DNA from: Herbinix sp. | Lineage (GTDB): Bacteria; Bacillota; Clostridia; Lachnospirales; Lachnospiraceae | Length of the DNA stretch: 42,920 nucleotides | Direction of reading: 5' to 3' | Assembly (NCBI GenBank): GCA_029240245.1 | Contig: JARBTJ010000028.1 | Location: 1-42,920, forward strand | Shown here: in pieces, positions 16,615 to 26,065 of the stretch | How the letters are laid out: each line of letters opens with the position of its first letter | How positions within the stretch are numbered: position 1 is the stretch's first letter | Translations under genes and position numbers: made by a program | The notes under the pieces: model-generated | Told to the model about the DNA's origin: nothing | The model's database searches: none | Seen by the model: the letters and a program-made list of their open reading frames with translations, nothing else

Positions 16615-17838
16615 CTAGAATCTCACCCGGATCACATTCAGGATTTCGGCAACGGACTCTTTGATCCCTTTCATTTCCTGCTCCGAAAGAAGCGGTGTGA
16701 TAAAACCATACTCTTCCGCTGATAAGCTATCAACGGCTATCTCTTCAACCTCACCGAATAGTTTTTTAACTTTATCTTTATTCTCAGCTGCATTACCTGA
16801 AATTCGGACAAAGAATTTATGCTGTACCTGATTTATGTCGGTTAATTCAAGCTTCTTGCTGCTCCAGATGGTCCAAATATTCTTATTAAGGTGTTTAGCT
16901 GCATCCACAATATCAGCAACAACCGCGCTGGCAGTCGGGAGCTTACCTGCTCCGCTTCCATAAAACATAACATCACCAATTACGTTACCTCTGACAAAGA
17001 TTCCGTTAAATACATCATTTACACTATATAAGGGGTGGTTTGCCTTGATCATTACCGGTGCTACCATAGCATATACTTTTTCATCCTTTTCACGAATACT
17101 GGAGGCAAATAATTTAATTTTTGCTCCAAGAGCTTTCGCATATTTAATATCCATATCGGTGATATTAGTAATACCTTCCGTATAAATATCTTCAAAATCC
17201 ACCTGCATACCAAAAGCCAGGGAGGATAAAATAGCAATTTTTCTGCAGGAATCATGACCTTCTACATCGGCAGCCGGATTTCTCTCTGCATATCCCATAT
17301 TCTGTGCATTTTTAAGGGCGGTGTCAAATCCAAGCCCTTCTTCACTCATTTTTGACAGAATATAATTCGTAGTACCGTTTAAGATACCGGTAATCTCCAT
17401 GATTTCATCCGCTGTTAAGGATTGGTTCAATGGACGAATGATCGGAATCCCACCGCCTACACTGGCTTCAAACAGGAAATTCAAATCTCTTTCCTTGGCA
17501 TTGTCTAAAAGTTCAGCGCCATGCTTCGCTACCAACTCTTTATTTGATGTAACTACGCTTTTCCCTTTTAACAGTGCTTTCTTGACAAAGGTATAAGCAG
17601 GCTCCACGCCGCCCATAACTTCAACCACAACCTTTACCTCAGGATCTTCAAGAATAATATTCACATCATGAACCAGCTTCTCCATGATTGGATCGCCGGG
17701 AAATTCTCTTAAGTCCAATACATATTTAATATTGATCCGGTCACCTGCTCTTTTAGCGATACTCTCTCCGTTGGTATTTAAAACTTCCACAACTCCAGTT
17801 CCTATGGTACCATATCCAAATACTGCTATATTTATCAT
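16615..17838 (-). CDS. hom: Homoserine dehydrogenase
   Basis: Hom reduces aspartate semialdehyde to homoserine with NAD(P)H. The start at 17838 (MINIAVFGYGTIGTGVV) follows GGAGG at 6 nt. The 407-residue protein has the nucleotide loop GYGTIGTG (8-15), VVTSNKELVAKHG near 98-110, the family signature ILNGTTNYILSKM near 155-167, and a C-terminal ACT domain from about 330 (HKFFVRISGNAAENKDKVKKL). It follows the ACT protein by 63 nt and leads to the PGM-like gene after 112 nt. The set converts aspartate semialdehyde toward threonine; asd and thrC are not in the window. Confidence 0.95.
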   Translation of the reverse strand: MINIAVFGYGTIGTGVVEVLNTNGESIAKRAGDRINIKYVLDLREFPGDPIMEKLVHDVNIILEDPEVKVVVEVMGGVEPAYTFVKKALLKGKSVVTSNKELVAKHGAELLDNAKERDLNFLFEASVGGGIPIIRPLNQSLTADEIMEITGILNGTTNYILSKMSEEGLGFDTALKNAQNMGYAERNPAADVEGHDSCRKIAILSSLAFGMQVDFEDIYTEGITNITDMDIKYAKALGAKIKLFASSIREKDEKVYAMVAPVMIKANHPLYSVNDVFNGIFVRGNVIGDVMFYGSGAGKLPTASAVVADIVDAAKHLNKNIWTIWSSKKLELTDINQVQHKFFVRISGNAAENKDKVKKLFGEVEEIAVDSLSAEEYGFITPLLSEQEMKGIKESVAEILNVIRVRF

Positions 17839-17901
17839 CGCTGCTCCTCCGTCCTTGCTGTTATTTATATCATGACTTAATCTTTTTACCATTTTCCTAT
17901 A

Positions 17902-18342
17902 TCATTCCCTGGAAACGATTTTCACATAATGAACCCCGTCCAATGCCTCGATCTGTTCGATGAATGTGGATGCACTCTCGGTTTGCGGCAATATCTCTAT
18001 ACTGATCGTCAATAATGCTATTCCGTTAACCGGTATACTCTGATGTATGGTAAGTATATTTGCCTCGCTTTTCGCCACCTGACTTAAAACTTTCGATAAT
18101 AGACCGGGTTTGTCATCCATCTGAAGCATGAAGGTAATTGTTTTTCCCCTCGTATTCTCATAAAACGGAAATATATCATCACGGTATTTATAAAATGAAC
18201 TTCTACTAATTTCAACTGCATCCGTCGCTTCCTGTACCGTCATGACACGTTCCGAATCAAGCAGTCTCTTTGCTTCCACAACTTTAAGAAGAACCTCAGG
18301 TACCGCTTTCTTCTTTACGATAAAATATTGATCTCCATTCAT
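17902..18342 (-). CDS. ACT domain-containing protein, PheB/UPF0735 type
   Basis: The 146-residue protein starts MNGDQYFIVKKKAVPEVLLK at 18342, 9 nt after AGGAGG. The N-terminal half has a helix-turn-helix look (TVQEATDAVEISRSSFYKYRDDIFPF, about 35-60), the second half one ACT domain (ITFMLQMDDKPGLLSKVLSQVAKSEANILTI, about 68-98). The family is generally thought to sense an amino acid. Lying just upstream of hom, it may adjust flux or expression of threonine synthesis; whether it binds DNA is not known. B. subtilis PheB, next to pheA, is the closest namesake. Confidence 0.85.
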   Translation of the reverse strand: MNGDQYFIVKKKAVPEVLLKVVEAKRLLDSERVMTVQEATDAVEISRSSFYKYRDDIFPFYENTRGKTITFMLQMDDKPGLLSKVLSQVAKSEANILTIHQSIPVNGIALLTISIEILPQTESASTFIEQIEALDGVHYVKIVSRE

Positions 18343-18410
18343 ACTTAAGAACCTCCTGCATATTATACCGTACAAGCTCTATGATTGGTATATGCTCTAT
18401 TTTAATTTCC

Positions 18411-18439
18411 TTGTAATATATGTATTCATAAATTATAAT
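18411..18439 (+). promoter_or_regulatory. Candidate promoter of the 48-residue ORF
   Basis: TTGTAA (18411-18416) and TATAAT (18434-18439) are 17 bp apart. Transcription would start around 18446, leaving a leader of only about 11 nt before the ATG at 18457. Confidence 0.5.
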
Positions 18440-18456
18440 GCAGGTAGGATCTCACC

Positions 18457-18603
18457 ATGCAGTATTTTATTATTATAGTTGTAATAATATCATTGTATGC
18501 TCTTCAAATACAATTGTCTTTCCAAGAAGGATATGTTACCACAGAATTTTATAGAATGCAACTACTATTTTACTTCAGACGCTTTTCCACTTTCGATTTG
18601 TGA
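18457..18603 (+). CDS. Candidate small membrane peptide (48 residues)
   Basis: The frame encodes MQYFIIIVVIISLYALQIQL, a hydrophobic segment, followed by an amphipathic, aromatic tail with several Arg residues (FYFRRFSTF). An AGGA site lies 7 nt before the ATG and a promoter-like pair is 18 nt upstream, so transcription and translation signals agree. No homologue is recognised. It lies in the 400-bp gap between two minus-strand operons. In AT-rich sequence a short frame like this can arise by chance, hence the low score. Confidence 0.35.
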   Translation: MQYFIIIVVIISLYALQIQLSFQEGYVTTEFYRMQLLFYFRRFSTFDL

Positions 18604-18716
18604 GTTATGCTCTAAAATATCTCTATAATTATTAATTTTTTTGTATAAAAATAAGTTTTTGTTTTTATAGCATCACACTTTTACTTAATACTTATTTTCA
18701 TCTACTATTCCATAGC
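18604..18716. other. Intergenic, no supported feature
   Basis: The AT-rich rest of the gap between the ACT-hom group and the ABC transporter (18343-18778) shows no further ORF, RNA or repeat that I can support beyond the small candidate gene and the terminator at 18717-18754. Confidence 0.6.
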
Positions 18717-18754
18717 TTTAAAATGGCTGTTTCAGGTTCTCCTGCAACAGCCAT
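18717..18754 (-). terminator. Terminator after the amino-acid ABC transporter ATPase
   Basis: On the minus strand ATGGCTGTT (18754-18746) pairs with AACAGCCAT (18731-18723) and is followed by TTTTAAAG. The T tract is short. It lies about 25 nt after the ATPase stop. Confidence 0.65.
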
Positions 18755-18778
18755 ACGATTCGTAATCCATATTGTATA

Positions 18779-19501
18779 TTAAAGTATTTTTGATAAAAAT
18801 TCCTTCAGTCGCGGATGCTCCGGCTGATCAAAAAATTTATCCGGAGTATTCTGCTCCACAATTTCACCTTCATCGATAAATAAGATACGGGTTGCTACCT
18901 TTTTTGCAAACCGCATTTCATGCGTAACTACCACCATAGTCATTCCCTCATCCGCTAATTGCGCCATCAGATCAAGTACTTCTCCAACCATTTCGGGATC
19001 GAGTGCAGAAGTCGGCTCATCAAAAAGCATAACATCCGGATTCATCGCAAGGGCACGTATAATTGCAATTCGCTGTTTTTGTCCACCGGAAAGTTGATTC
19101 GGATATGCATCCGCCTTTTCTGTAAGACCAATCCTCTTTAACAGTTCCATCGCTCTAACATCTGCTTCTTCCTTAGTTAAAACTCCTAATTTTACTGGCG
19201 CTAACGTTATATTTTCTTTCACGGACAAATGGGGAAACAAGTTAAACTGTTGAAAAACCATACCCATCTTACGGCGAATCAGATTTATATCCGCTTTCTT
19301 ATCTGTGATATTCGAGCCTTCAAACCATATTTCACCATCCGTAGGCATTTCTAATAAATTTAAACATCGTAAAAAGGTGGATTTACCCGAACCGGAGGGT
19401 CCGATAACTACTACTTTCTCACCCTTCTCAATCGTTTCATTTATGCCATTCAGAACCATATGATCTCCAAAGGATTTTTTTAAGTTTTTAGTGACGATCA
19501 C
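18779..19501 (-). CDS. Polar amino acid ABC transporter ATPase
   Basis: The 240-residue ATPase has Walker [10 protein letters not shown] (about 33-41), [19 protein letters not shown] signature (about 135-153), Walker [17 protein letters not shown], and the switch histidine in VVTHEMRFA. It resembles GlnQ/ArtP/TcyN. GTG at 19501 is the preferred start, 10 nt after AAAGGAGG; it overlaps the end of the permease gene by 14 nt. A TTG 21 nt upstream lies inside the ribosome site and is unlikely. It probably powers import of the ligand held by the lipoprotein at 20566-21369. Confidence 0.92.
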   Translation of the reverse strand: MIVTKNLKKSFGDHMVLNGINETIEKGEKVVVIGPSGSGKSTFLRCLNLLEMPTDGEIWFEGSNITDKKADINLIRRKMGMVFQQFNLFPHLSVKENITLAPVKLGVLTKEEADVRAMELLKRIGLTEKADAYPNQLSGGQKQRIAIIRALAMNPDVMLFDEPTSALDPEMVGEVLDLMAQLADEGMTMVVVTHEMRFAKKVATRILFIDEGEIVEQNTPDKFFDQPEHPRLKEFLSKIL

Positions 19502-20198
19502 CTCTAGCAAGCCTCCTTTCAAATACAGCCAATAACTTAGTTAATCCCATAACCATGATCAAATAACATACAGCGGCTATCATAAGCGGCGGTAATACCA
19601 CCCAGGTTCGGGAGCCTACATACTGAGCCTGTTGTAACAAGTCATTTGCAGCGATAACTCCGGCAACAGAGGTTTCCTTAATTAGCGTGATAAATTCATT
19701 ACCGAGTGCCGGTAGAATATTTTTAATCGCCTGCGGCACAATAATTAATCTCATGGTCTGCATATAATTCAACCCAAGGGATCTGCCTGCCTCCATCTGA
19801 CCCCGGTCAATGGATTCAATTCCAGCTCTTATGATTTCCGACACATAGGCACCTGAGTTAATACCAAAACACACAGCACCAACGAAGATTTCATTGGTGT
19901 TTCTGGAGGTAAAAATAACATTATAAATAATCAACAGCTGTACCATCAAAGGAGTACCGCGTATAACATTAATGTATACATTACAGATCGACGACAGCCA
20001 TTTTATTTTATAATTAATTGCTGTTACCTTTATTATCGCTACCACTACACCAATTACGGTACCAAGAATAATAGCAAAAAACGAAATAAGCAGCGTTACC
20101 TTCAAACCATCTAAATAAGCAAGATAACGGTTATTCGATATTAGTGCGTCATAGTAGGATTGATATACATTTTCAATCCATAAACCGATTTGTTTCAA
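19488..20198 (-). CDS. Polar amino acid ABC transporter permease
   Basis: The 236-residue membrane protein has several hydrophobic spans ([34 protein letters not shown]) and the permease loop that docks the ATPase, [29 protein letters not shown] (about 138-166), followed by [17 protein letters not shown]. It belongs to the His/Glu/Gln/Arg-type HisM/GlnP family. A TTG start at 20198 has a very good AGGAGG at 7 nt; a farther upstream ATG at 20246 lacks one. A promoter at 20327-20355 lets it and the ATPase be expressed apart from the binding protein. Confidence 0.9.
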   Translation of the reverse strand: MKQIGLWIENVYQSYYDALISNNRYLAYLDGLKVTLLISFFAIILGTVIGVVVAIIKVTAINYKIKWLSSICNVYINVIRGTPLMVQLLIIYNVIFTSRNTNEIFVGAVCFGINSGAYVSEIIRAGIESIDRGQMEAGRSLGLNYMQTMRLIIVPQAIKNILPALGNEFITLIKETSVAGVIAANDLLQQAQYVGSRTWVVLPPLMIAAVCYLIMVMGLTKLLAVFERRLARGDRH

Positions 20199-20326
20199 TT
20201 CTTTTCCTCCTGTTTCAATAGCAATCGTTTCGATATTCAATACCATTCTTCATATTCATAGTCTATGTACTTAAAGGGAATTATATCACGTATATAAGCG
20301 TATCCTATCTATATGTAGAAATATAT

Positions 20327-20355
20327 ATTATACATTATTTTAAATAAATATACAA
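20327..20355 (-). promoter_or_regulatory. Candidate promoter of the ABC permease-ATPase pair
   Basis: On the minus strand TTGTAT (20350-20355) and TATAAT (20327-20332) are 17 bp apart. It lies just downstream of the tandem repeat array and after the terminator that follows the binding-protein gene. Confidence 0.6.
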
Positions 20356-20378
20356 GCTTTTTAAACAGTAAAGTAGAA

Positions 20379-20453
20379 TCTTTTTAGTAACGGTCTTTTT
20401 AGTAACGGTCTTTTTAGTAACGGTCTTTTTAGTAACGATCTTTTTAGTAACGG
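20379..20453. repeat. Five tandem 15-bp repeats
   Basis: The unit TCTTTTTAGTAACGG is repeated five times at 20379, 20394, 20409, 20424 and 20439. Four units are identical and the fourth has one G-to-A change. The array lies upstream of the permease promoter, its near end 24 bp from the -35 box. On the minus strand each unit carries a phased A5 tract. Confidence 0.95.
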
Positions 20454-20498
20454 AACGTTAATTTGGGAATCCCTCACTAGCATTTGACACCGAACCAT

Positions 20499-20530
20499 AA
20501 AAAAAGAGGCTGTTATAATATAACAGCCCC
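20499..20530 (-). terminator. Terminator after the ABC binding protein
   Basis: On the minus strand GGCTGTTA and TAACAGCC arms (20528-20521 and 20515-20508) with a 5-nt loop are followed by CTCTTTTTTT. It should separate expression of the binding protein from the permease and ATPase. Confidence 0.85.
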
Positions 20531-20565
20531 CATTTTTTCTACATACTACAATTCTCACAACTAAT

Positions 20566-21369
20566 TTACTTTGTATGAACTGCCGTAAACTCTTCAATTT
20601 TACCATTATCTTTAAGATCCTGAATTACCTCGTTGATTTGTTCTAACAGTTCGGTATTTCCCTTTTTAACAGCAATTGCATATTTGTCCTGGAATAAAGG
20701 ATCGCCCTCTAATATGATTAACTCAGGGTTTGAAGCCACCATTTCTTGTGCTGGAAACAAGTCCATAACGATGCAATCAATTTTGCGGTTCTTTAAATCT
20801 TCGGTAGCTTGTGAAAATTTAGTATATCTCTTAATTTCTTTAAATTCGATATTCTCTTCTACATAGAAATCAGCGATATTACCCTGCTGAACACCAATAA
20901 TTTTATCCTTCAAATCTTCGGAACCAGCAACCATGGGATTTTCTTTATTTACAACGATAACCTCAGTAGAATCTACATAATCGATAGAAAAATCCATTAC
21001 CTTCTGACGTTCCTCATCTACAGATACACCTGCTGCAACAAAATCTATCGTTCCGTTCTGAACCGCCATTAAGGCACCGGTAAAGTCCATGTTTTTAATT
21101 TCAAGTTCTCTGCCAAGACTATCAGCAATCGCTTGAGCAATATCCATATCGATACCAACAACTTTATCACCTTCCATGTACTCATAAGGTGCAAACCCGG
21201 CTTCTGTTCCAACAATCAGCTTTTCTTTGTTGTTATCCGTATCCGCTGCTCCGGTATTTTCGGTATTATTTCCGTCATCACTATTGTCAGCGTCTTCTTT
21301 CGTACCACAACCTGCAAGTATACTAACCATAAGCATGGATAATATCATAAAACTTAATAACTTCTTCAT
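20566..21369 (-). CDS. Polar amino acid ABC transporter substrate-binding lipoprotein
   Basis: The 267-residue protein has a lipoprotein signal peptide ending LAGC near residue 21, a Asn/Asp-rich linker to about residue 45, and an SBP_bac_3 domain: VGTEAGFAPYEYM near 53, GIDMDIAQAIADSLGRELEIKN, FSIDYVDSTEVIVVNKEN, and LPQ-like FPAQEMVASNPEL. It likely delivers an amino acid such as cystine, glutamine or arginine; the ligand cannot be fixed from sequence. AGAGGAGAATAAGA precedes the ATG. It lies 69 nt after cheW. A terminator and its own downstream promoter separate it from the permease. Confidence 0.9.
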   Translation of the reverse strand: MKKLLSFMILSMLMVSILAGCGTKEDADNSDDGNNTENTGAADTDNNKEKLIVGTEAGFAPYEYMEGDKVVGIDMDIAQAIADSLGRELEIKNMDFTGALMAVQNGTIDFVAAGVSVDEERQKVMDFSIDYVDSTEVIVVNKENPMVAGSEDLKDKIIGVQQGNIADFYVEENIEFKEIKRYTKFSQATEDLKNRKIDCIVMDLFPAQEMVASNPELIILEGDPLFQDKYAIAVKKGNTELLEQINEVIQDLKDNGKIEEFTAVHTK

Positions 21370-21438
21370 TCTTATTCTCCTCTTTCACTTACAACCGGTC
21401 CTGTCAGTCAAAAAGGAACGGCTCTACTATTCTTATTC

Positions 21439-21915
21439 TTACTTTTTATTTTCCCTCTTTTTTTCAAGGATAGCTTTTAAACTATTATGTTCCTCCTCCG
21501 TTAATATACCATTGCTATTTAACAAGAGTATTAAACGGCCGTCGATATTTGTTACTGCTTTAACATAAGCGGTATCTTTCGTTTGAAACACTGAGGGAAC
21601 TTCCATAATCTGACCAGGGTTTAACTGAGCTATTTCCTGCATTTTATCAACTTCATAAGCAATCAGAAGCTCACCGGATTTGGTAATAATTAACCGGGTT
21701 TCTTCATCAGGTTCGAGATCCGCTAACCCAAACTTACTGCGCAGACTATATACAGGAATAAAATCACCTCGTAAATTCATGATACCCTTTACATTCTTTG
21801 GGGCATTGGCTACCTGTTCAAAGGGAATTAATTTCTCAATGATATTAACTTCCATGATATCCAATCCGTATTCTTCTTTTCCGATACAAAAAACAGCTTG
21901 CTGCATGTTTTGCAT
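21439..21915 (-). CDS. cheW: Chemotaxis scaffold protein CheW
   Basis: CheW couples chemoreceptors to the kinase CheA at the membrane arrays. The 158-residue protein carries a single CheW domain: FCIGKEEYGLDIMEVNIIEKL near 9-29, the VKGIMNLRGDFIPVYSL motif near 43-59, LIAYEVDKM, and VTNIDGRLILLL near 122-133. A charged helical tail follows. No CheA is in the window. It lies 30 nt after prfB on the same strand, so it may be read through from the secA-prfB transcript. GGAGGGG precedes the ATG. Confidence 0.93.
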   Translation of the reverse strand: MQNMQQAVFCIGKEEYGLDIMEVNIIEKLIPFEQVANAPKNVKGIMNLRGDFIPVYSLRSKFGLADLEPDEETRLIITKSGELLIAYEVDKMQEIAQLNPGQIMEVPSVFQTKDTAYVKAVTNIDGRLILLLNSNGILTEEEHNSLKAILEKKRENKK

Positions 21916-21945
21916 ACTTACCCCTCCTCGATATCTTTTGAATAT

Positions 21946-23059
21946 TTAGTTCTTTTGTGCATTCCATTTTAAATAAGCATTAATAAAAGGATTTAAATTA
22001 CCATCTAATACACTTGCTGCGTTACCCACCTCTTCATTGGTTCTATGGTCCTTTACCAAAGTGTAGGGCTGCATGACATAGGATCTTATCTGGTTACCCC
22101 AGCCGATTTCCTTAACCTCACCTCGGATTCCGGAAATCTTTTCTTGATTCTCTTGTTGTTTCATAAGATATAACTTTGACTTCAACATAGCCATCGCTTT
22201 ATCTTTATTCTGTAGCTGGGAACGTTCATTTTGACACTGAACAACGATATTCGTAGGAATATGTGTAATACGGACTGCCGATGAGGTCTTGTTTACATTC
22301 TGACCACCTGCACCACTGGAATGATAAGTATCAATTCGCAAATCCTTTTCATCGATCTCGATTCCTGTATCTTCCTCGATATCCGGCATTACATCACAGG
22401 ATACGAAGGAAGTCTGCCTTTTACCGGCTGCATTAAAGGGCGAAATACGTACCAAACGGTGTACACCACGCTCCGATTTCAAATGACCGTAAGCATTGAT
22501 CCCGCCGACTTGCAAGGTAACCGATTTCAGTCCTGCTTCCTCACCATCCAAAAAATCGAGCATTTCACATGTATATCCCTTTTTATCTGCCCATCTCTGG
22601 TACATGCGGCACAACATGCCTGCCCAATCGCAGCTTTCCGTTCCACCTGCCCCTGCATGCAGGGTAAGGATTGCATTATACTTGTCATACTCACCGGAAA
22701 GCAGTGTTTCAAGCTTTAAGGTCTCCAATTCCTGAATAAATTGTTCTAGTGCTTCTTTTATTTCGGGAACCAGTGATGCATCATTTTCTTCATATCCCAT
22801 CTCAAGCAAAGTTTGTACATCCTCATATTTAGTCTCAAGATGCTGATATTCCTCAATGGTATCCTTTAAGTTTTTCAGTTCTTTCATTAACCCCTGAGCT
22901 TTCTCTGCGTTATCCCAAAAGCCGGGCTCTTCCATGGTCTGCTCTATTTCCTGTATCCGCTTGTTTTTATTAGCGAGGTCAAAGTGAATCCCCCACTTCA
23001 AGCAGTGGTTTCTCATAAGTACTCAGTGTATATTTATACTGATCTAATTCTACCACCAT
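21946..23059 (-). CDS. prfB: Peptide chain release factor 2 with programmed +1 frameshift
   Basis: RF2 ends translation at UGA and UAA. The gene is in two frames: codons 1-26 run from ATG at 23059 to CTT at 22984-22982, where an in-frame TGA (22981-22979) stops normal reading. Skipping the T at 22981 continues in the +1 frame from 22980 to the stop at 21946, for 370 residues. The slip site CTT-TGA-C and the SD-like GGGGG nearby match the known RF2 autoregulation, whereby low RF2 favours the frameshift. GGQ is in SSGAGGQNVNKTSSAVRITH; the SPF anticodon-like motif is at RISPFNAAGKRQ. It follows secA by 81 nt. Confidence 0.95.
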
Positions 23060-23140
23060 ATCACCTCTTTCATAATATTATACTTCATTAATTATATTTT
23101 TGCAATATAAATGTATAAAAATACATTGTGTAATATTTTC

Positions 23141-25714
23141 CTATGCATTTCTTCCACAGCAGAATTTATACTTCTTTCCGCTACCGCAAGGACAGGGATC
23201 ATTCGGCTGAATTTTCTTTCCGGTACGTTTCATCGGAGCATTGGCAACGCTGTCATCTTTATTGGTGCCGGTTACCTTAGCAACCTGCTCTCTTTCAACC
23301 TTTTGCTCAATTCGTACATGTAACAGAGCCTTAATGGTATCCTCACGTATTGCTGAAGTCATGGCATCAAACATCTCAAAGCCCTGGAATTTATATTCCA
23401 CAATCGGCTGACGCTGGCCATATGCCTGTAAGCCGATGCCCTGGCGCAACTGGTCCATATCATCGATATGATCCATCCATTTACGGTCAATTACCTTTAG
23501 TAAAATGACACGTTCGATTTCTCTGATTTGCTCCACCTCAGGAAATTCTGCTTCCTTTGCTTCATATATCTTTACAGCATCTTCTTTTAACTGTTGGATC
23601 AAATCATTCTTTTTGATATTATTCATCTGCTCTTTTGTAATTTCTATCGCAGTGAGCGGAATAATCGGCAATAACATATTATTTAACTCAGCGATATCCC
23701 ATTCCTCGGGAATTTGATCCTCGCTGATGCAGGTATTCACACTTTCCTCTACTGTATCTGTAATCATACGGTAAATGGTGTCACGCATGCTTTCCCCATC
23801 GAGAACTTTTCTTCTCTCTGCATAAATAATTTCTCTTTGTTCATTGTTTACCTGGTCATATTCGAGCAGATTTTTACGAATACCGTAGTTATTATTTTCA
23901 ATCTTCTTCTGAGCTCTTTCGATAGCACTGGAAAGCATTTTATGTTCAATCTGCTCTCCGTCCGGCAAACCCATGGAATTAAAGATTCCCATCAGCCGTT
24001 CGGAACCGAATAAACGCATTAAATCATCTTCCAGCGAAATGTAGAAACGGGATTCACCTGGATCTCCCTGTCTACCGGCACGACCACGCAGCTGGTTATC
24101 GATACGTCTTGCCTCGTGGCGTTCCGTACCAATAATCTTCAGGCCCCCCAGTTCAACAACACCGGGTGCTAACTTAATATCCGTACCACGGCCAGCCATA
24201 TTAGTAGCAATTGTCACAGCTCCAAGTTGACCTGCATCCGCAACGATTTCTGCTTCCATTTCATGATATTTTGCATTTAAAACCTTGTGGGGTATATTAA
24301 ATTTTTTAATCAGGTTGCTGATTTCTTCAGAGGAATCAATTGTGATGGTACCAACCAGCACCGGCTGTCCCTTTTTGTGGGATTCCACAATTTCTTTTAT
24401 AATCGCATTTAATTTTTCTTTCTTTGTTTTATATACCGCATCCTGATGATCAACACGGGCTACCGGCACATTGGTCGGAACCTCGATTACGTCCATACCA
24501 TAGATTTCTCTAAATTCTTGTTCCTCAGTAAGCGCTGTACCTGTCATACCGCTTTTTTTCTTGTATTTGTTAAAGAAGTTCTGGAAGGTAATCGTTGCAA
24601 GAGTTTTACTTTCTCTTTTTACCTTAACATTTTCCTTCGCCTCAATCGCCTGATGTAAACCGTCACTATAACGTCTGCCGGGCATGATACGACCGGTAAA
24701 CTCGTCTACGATTAATACTTCATTTTCTTTTACAACATAATCTTTATCGCGGAACATCAAATTGTGTGCACGCAATGCTAATATGATATTATGCTGTATT
24801 TCTAAATTTTCAGGATCAGCAAGATTTTCAAGATTAAAGAAGTGTTCCACCTTTTTCACACCGTCTGCGGTAAGATGAACATTCTTTTCCTTCTCATTGA
24901 CTACAAAATCGCCTTCCTCTTCTATCTCTTCCTTCATAAGGGCGGCCATCTTCGTAAGCTCGGCACTTTCTTTACCTTTTACCAACTGTCTAGCAAGGAT
25001 ATCGCAGACGCGGTATAATTCTGTTGATTTTCCGCTCTGCCCGGAAATAATCAGAGGTGTTCTTGCTTCGTCGATTAAGATGGAGTCCACCTCATCGATG
25101 ATAGCATAATGAAGTTCACGCTGAACCAGCTGCTCCTTATAAATAACCATATTATCTCTCAGATAATCGAATCCGAGTTCATTGTTGGTTGCATAGGTAA
25201 TATCACAGGCATACGCTGCTCTACGTTGCTCCTTATCCAGGCTGTTTAAAATTACACCCACCGATAGACCTAAAAATTCATGTATTCTACCCATCCATTC
25301 GGAGTCACGCTTTGCCAGGTAATCATTTACAGTAACAACATGTACACCTTTTCCCTCTAAGGCATTTAAATAAGACGGAAAGGTCGCTGTAAGAGTCTTG
25401 CCTTCACCGGTACGCATTTCTGTGATTCTTCCCTGATGTAGAATAATTCCACCGATAATCTGTACGCGAAAGGGTCTTTGTCCTATGGATCTTTTTGCTG
25501 CTTCTCTCACTGCTGCATATGCTTCAATCATTATATCATCAAGGGTTTCCCCATTCTTCAATCTGTTTTTAAATTCCGTCGTCTTTGCCTTTAAGGCGTC
25601 ATCGGATAGTTTTTCATAGTCCGGTTCCAATTCTTCTATCTTATCCGCAAGCCCAATCAAACGCTTAATTTCACGCTCGCTGTGAGTTCCAAATATCTTT
25701 TCTATTAATCCCAT
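23141..25714 (-). CDS. secA: Preprotein translocase ATPase SecA
   Basis: SecA drives secretion of unfolded proteins through SecYEG. The start [19 protein letters not shown] at 25714 is used; AGGAGAGAT lies upstream. The 857-residue protein has Walker [12 protein letters not shown] near 98-108, [12 protein letters not shown] near 206-217, [10 protein letters not shown] near 485, [18 protein letters not shown] near 515-532, and a C-terminal zinc motif [13 protein letters not shown]. It is thus the canonical housekeeping form, not SecA2. A promoter lies at 25765-25793. prfB and cheW follow on the same strand. Confidence 0.97.
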   Translation of the reverse strand: MGLIEKIFGTHSEREIKRLIGLADKIEELEPDYEKLSDDALKAKTTEFKNRLKNGETLDDIMIEAYAAVREAAKRSIGQRPFRVQIIGGIILHQGRITEMRTGEGKTLTATFPSYLNALEGKGVHVVTVNDYLAKRDSEWMGRIHEFLGLSVGVILNSLDKEQRRAAYACDITYATNNELGFDYLRDNMVIYKEQLVQRELHYAIIDEVDSILIDEARTPLIISGQSGKSTELYRVCDILARQLVKGKESAELTKMAALMKEEIEEEGDFVVNEKEKNVHLTADGVKKVEHFFNLENLADPENLEIQHNIILALRAHNLMFRDKDYVVKENEVLIVDEFTGRIMPGRRYSDGLHQAIEAKENVKVKRESKTLATITFQNFFNKYKKKSGMTGTALTEEQEFREIYGMDVIEVPTNVPVARVDHQDAVYKTKKEKLNAIIKEIVESHKKGQPVLVGTITIDSSEEISNLIKKFNIPHKVLNAKYHEMEAEIVADAGQLGAVTIATNMAGRGTDIKLAPGVVELGGLKIIGTERHEARRIDNQLRGRAGRQGDPGESRFYISLEDDLMRLFGSERLMGIFNSMGLPDGEQIEHKMLSSAIERAQKKIENNNYGIRKNLLEYDQVNNEQREIIYAERRKVLDGESMRDTIYRMITDTVEESVNTCISEDQIPEEWDIAELNNMLLPIIPLTAIEITKEQMNNIKKNDLIQQLKEDAVKIYEAKEAEFPEVEQIREIERVILLKVIDRKWMDHIDDMDQLRQGIGLQAYGQRQPIVEYKFQGFEMFDAMTSAIREDTIKALLHVRIEQKVEREQVAKVTGTNKDDSVANAPMKRTGKKIQPNDPCPCGSGKKYKFCCGRNA

Positions 25715-25764
25715 ATGATTATCTCTCCTATAAAAAACAATTTCGAAGTTTAAGTTCAACACTT

Positions 25765-25793
25765 ATTGTAACATTTACCTTCTCACTATTCAA
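25765..25793 (-). promoter_or_regulatory. Candidate promoter of secA
   Basis: On the minus strand TTGAAT (25788-25793) is 17 bp from TACAAT (25765-25770), giving a leader of about 45 nt. Confidence 0.6.
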
Positions 25794-25990
25794 CTTAATT
25801 TTAATTCCTTCCATAAGTTATCACTTGAAAAAGGCTGAAAATGCACTAAACTCGGCATAATCCCATATAATTATTATCCCCAATATATTACTCAGTATAA
25901 ACCATTACGGATCTTTATGTTCGAAACTGGGTTCATTAATAATACTGAATTTTAAACGTTTTTCACTTTGTTGTATTACAATTACATACT

Positions 25991-26038
25991 GATAGAAAAA
26001 ACCGCTCCGAATGTTTATCTGGAGCGGTTTTTTCTATC
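25991..26038. terminator. Perfect two-way terminator after hpf
   Basis: Arms GATAGAAAAAACCGCTCC (25991-26008) and its exact complement (26021-26038) enclose a 12-nt loop. The core GC stem is flanked by A6 and T6. It lies 28 nt after the hpf stop and upstream of secA, thus insulating the two. Confidence 0.85.
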
Positions 26039-26065
26039 AATCATATTCTAGGTTTATTATTTCAT

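Noticed and set aside
20361..20606. 81-codon minus-strand frame with repeated PLLKR units
   Set aside because: The repeat peptide is only the translation of the 15-bp tandem array; the frame overlaps the binding-protein gene and has no ribosome site.
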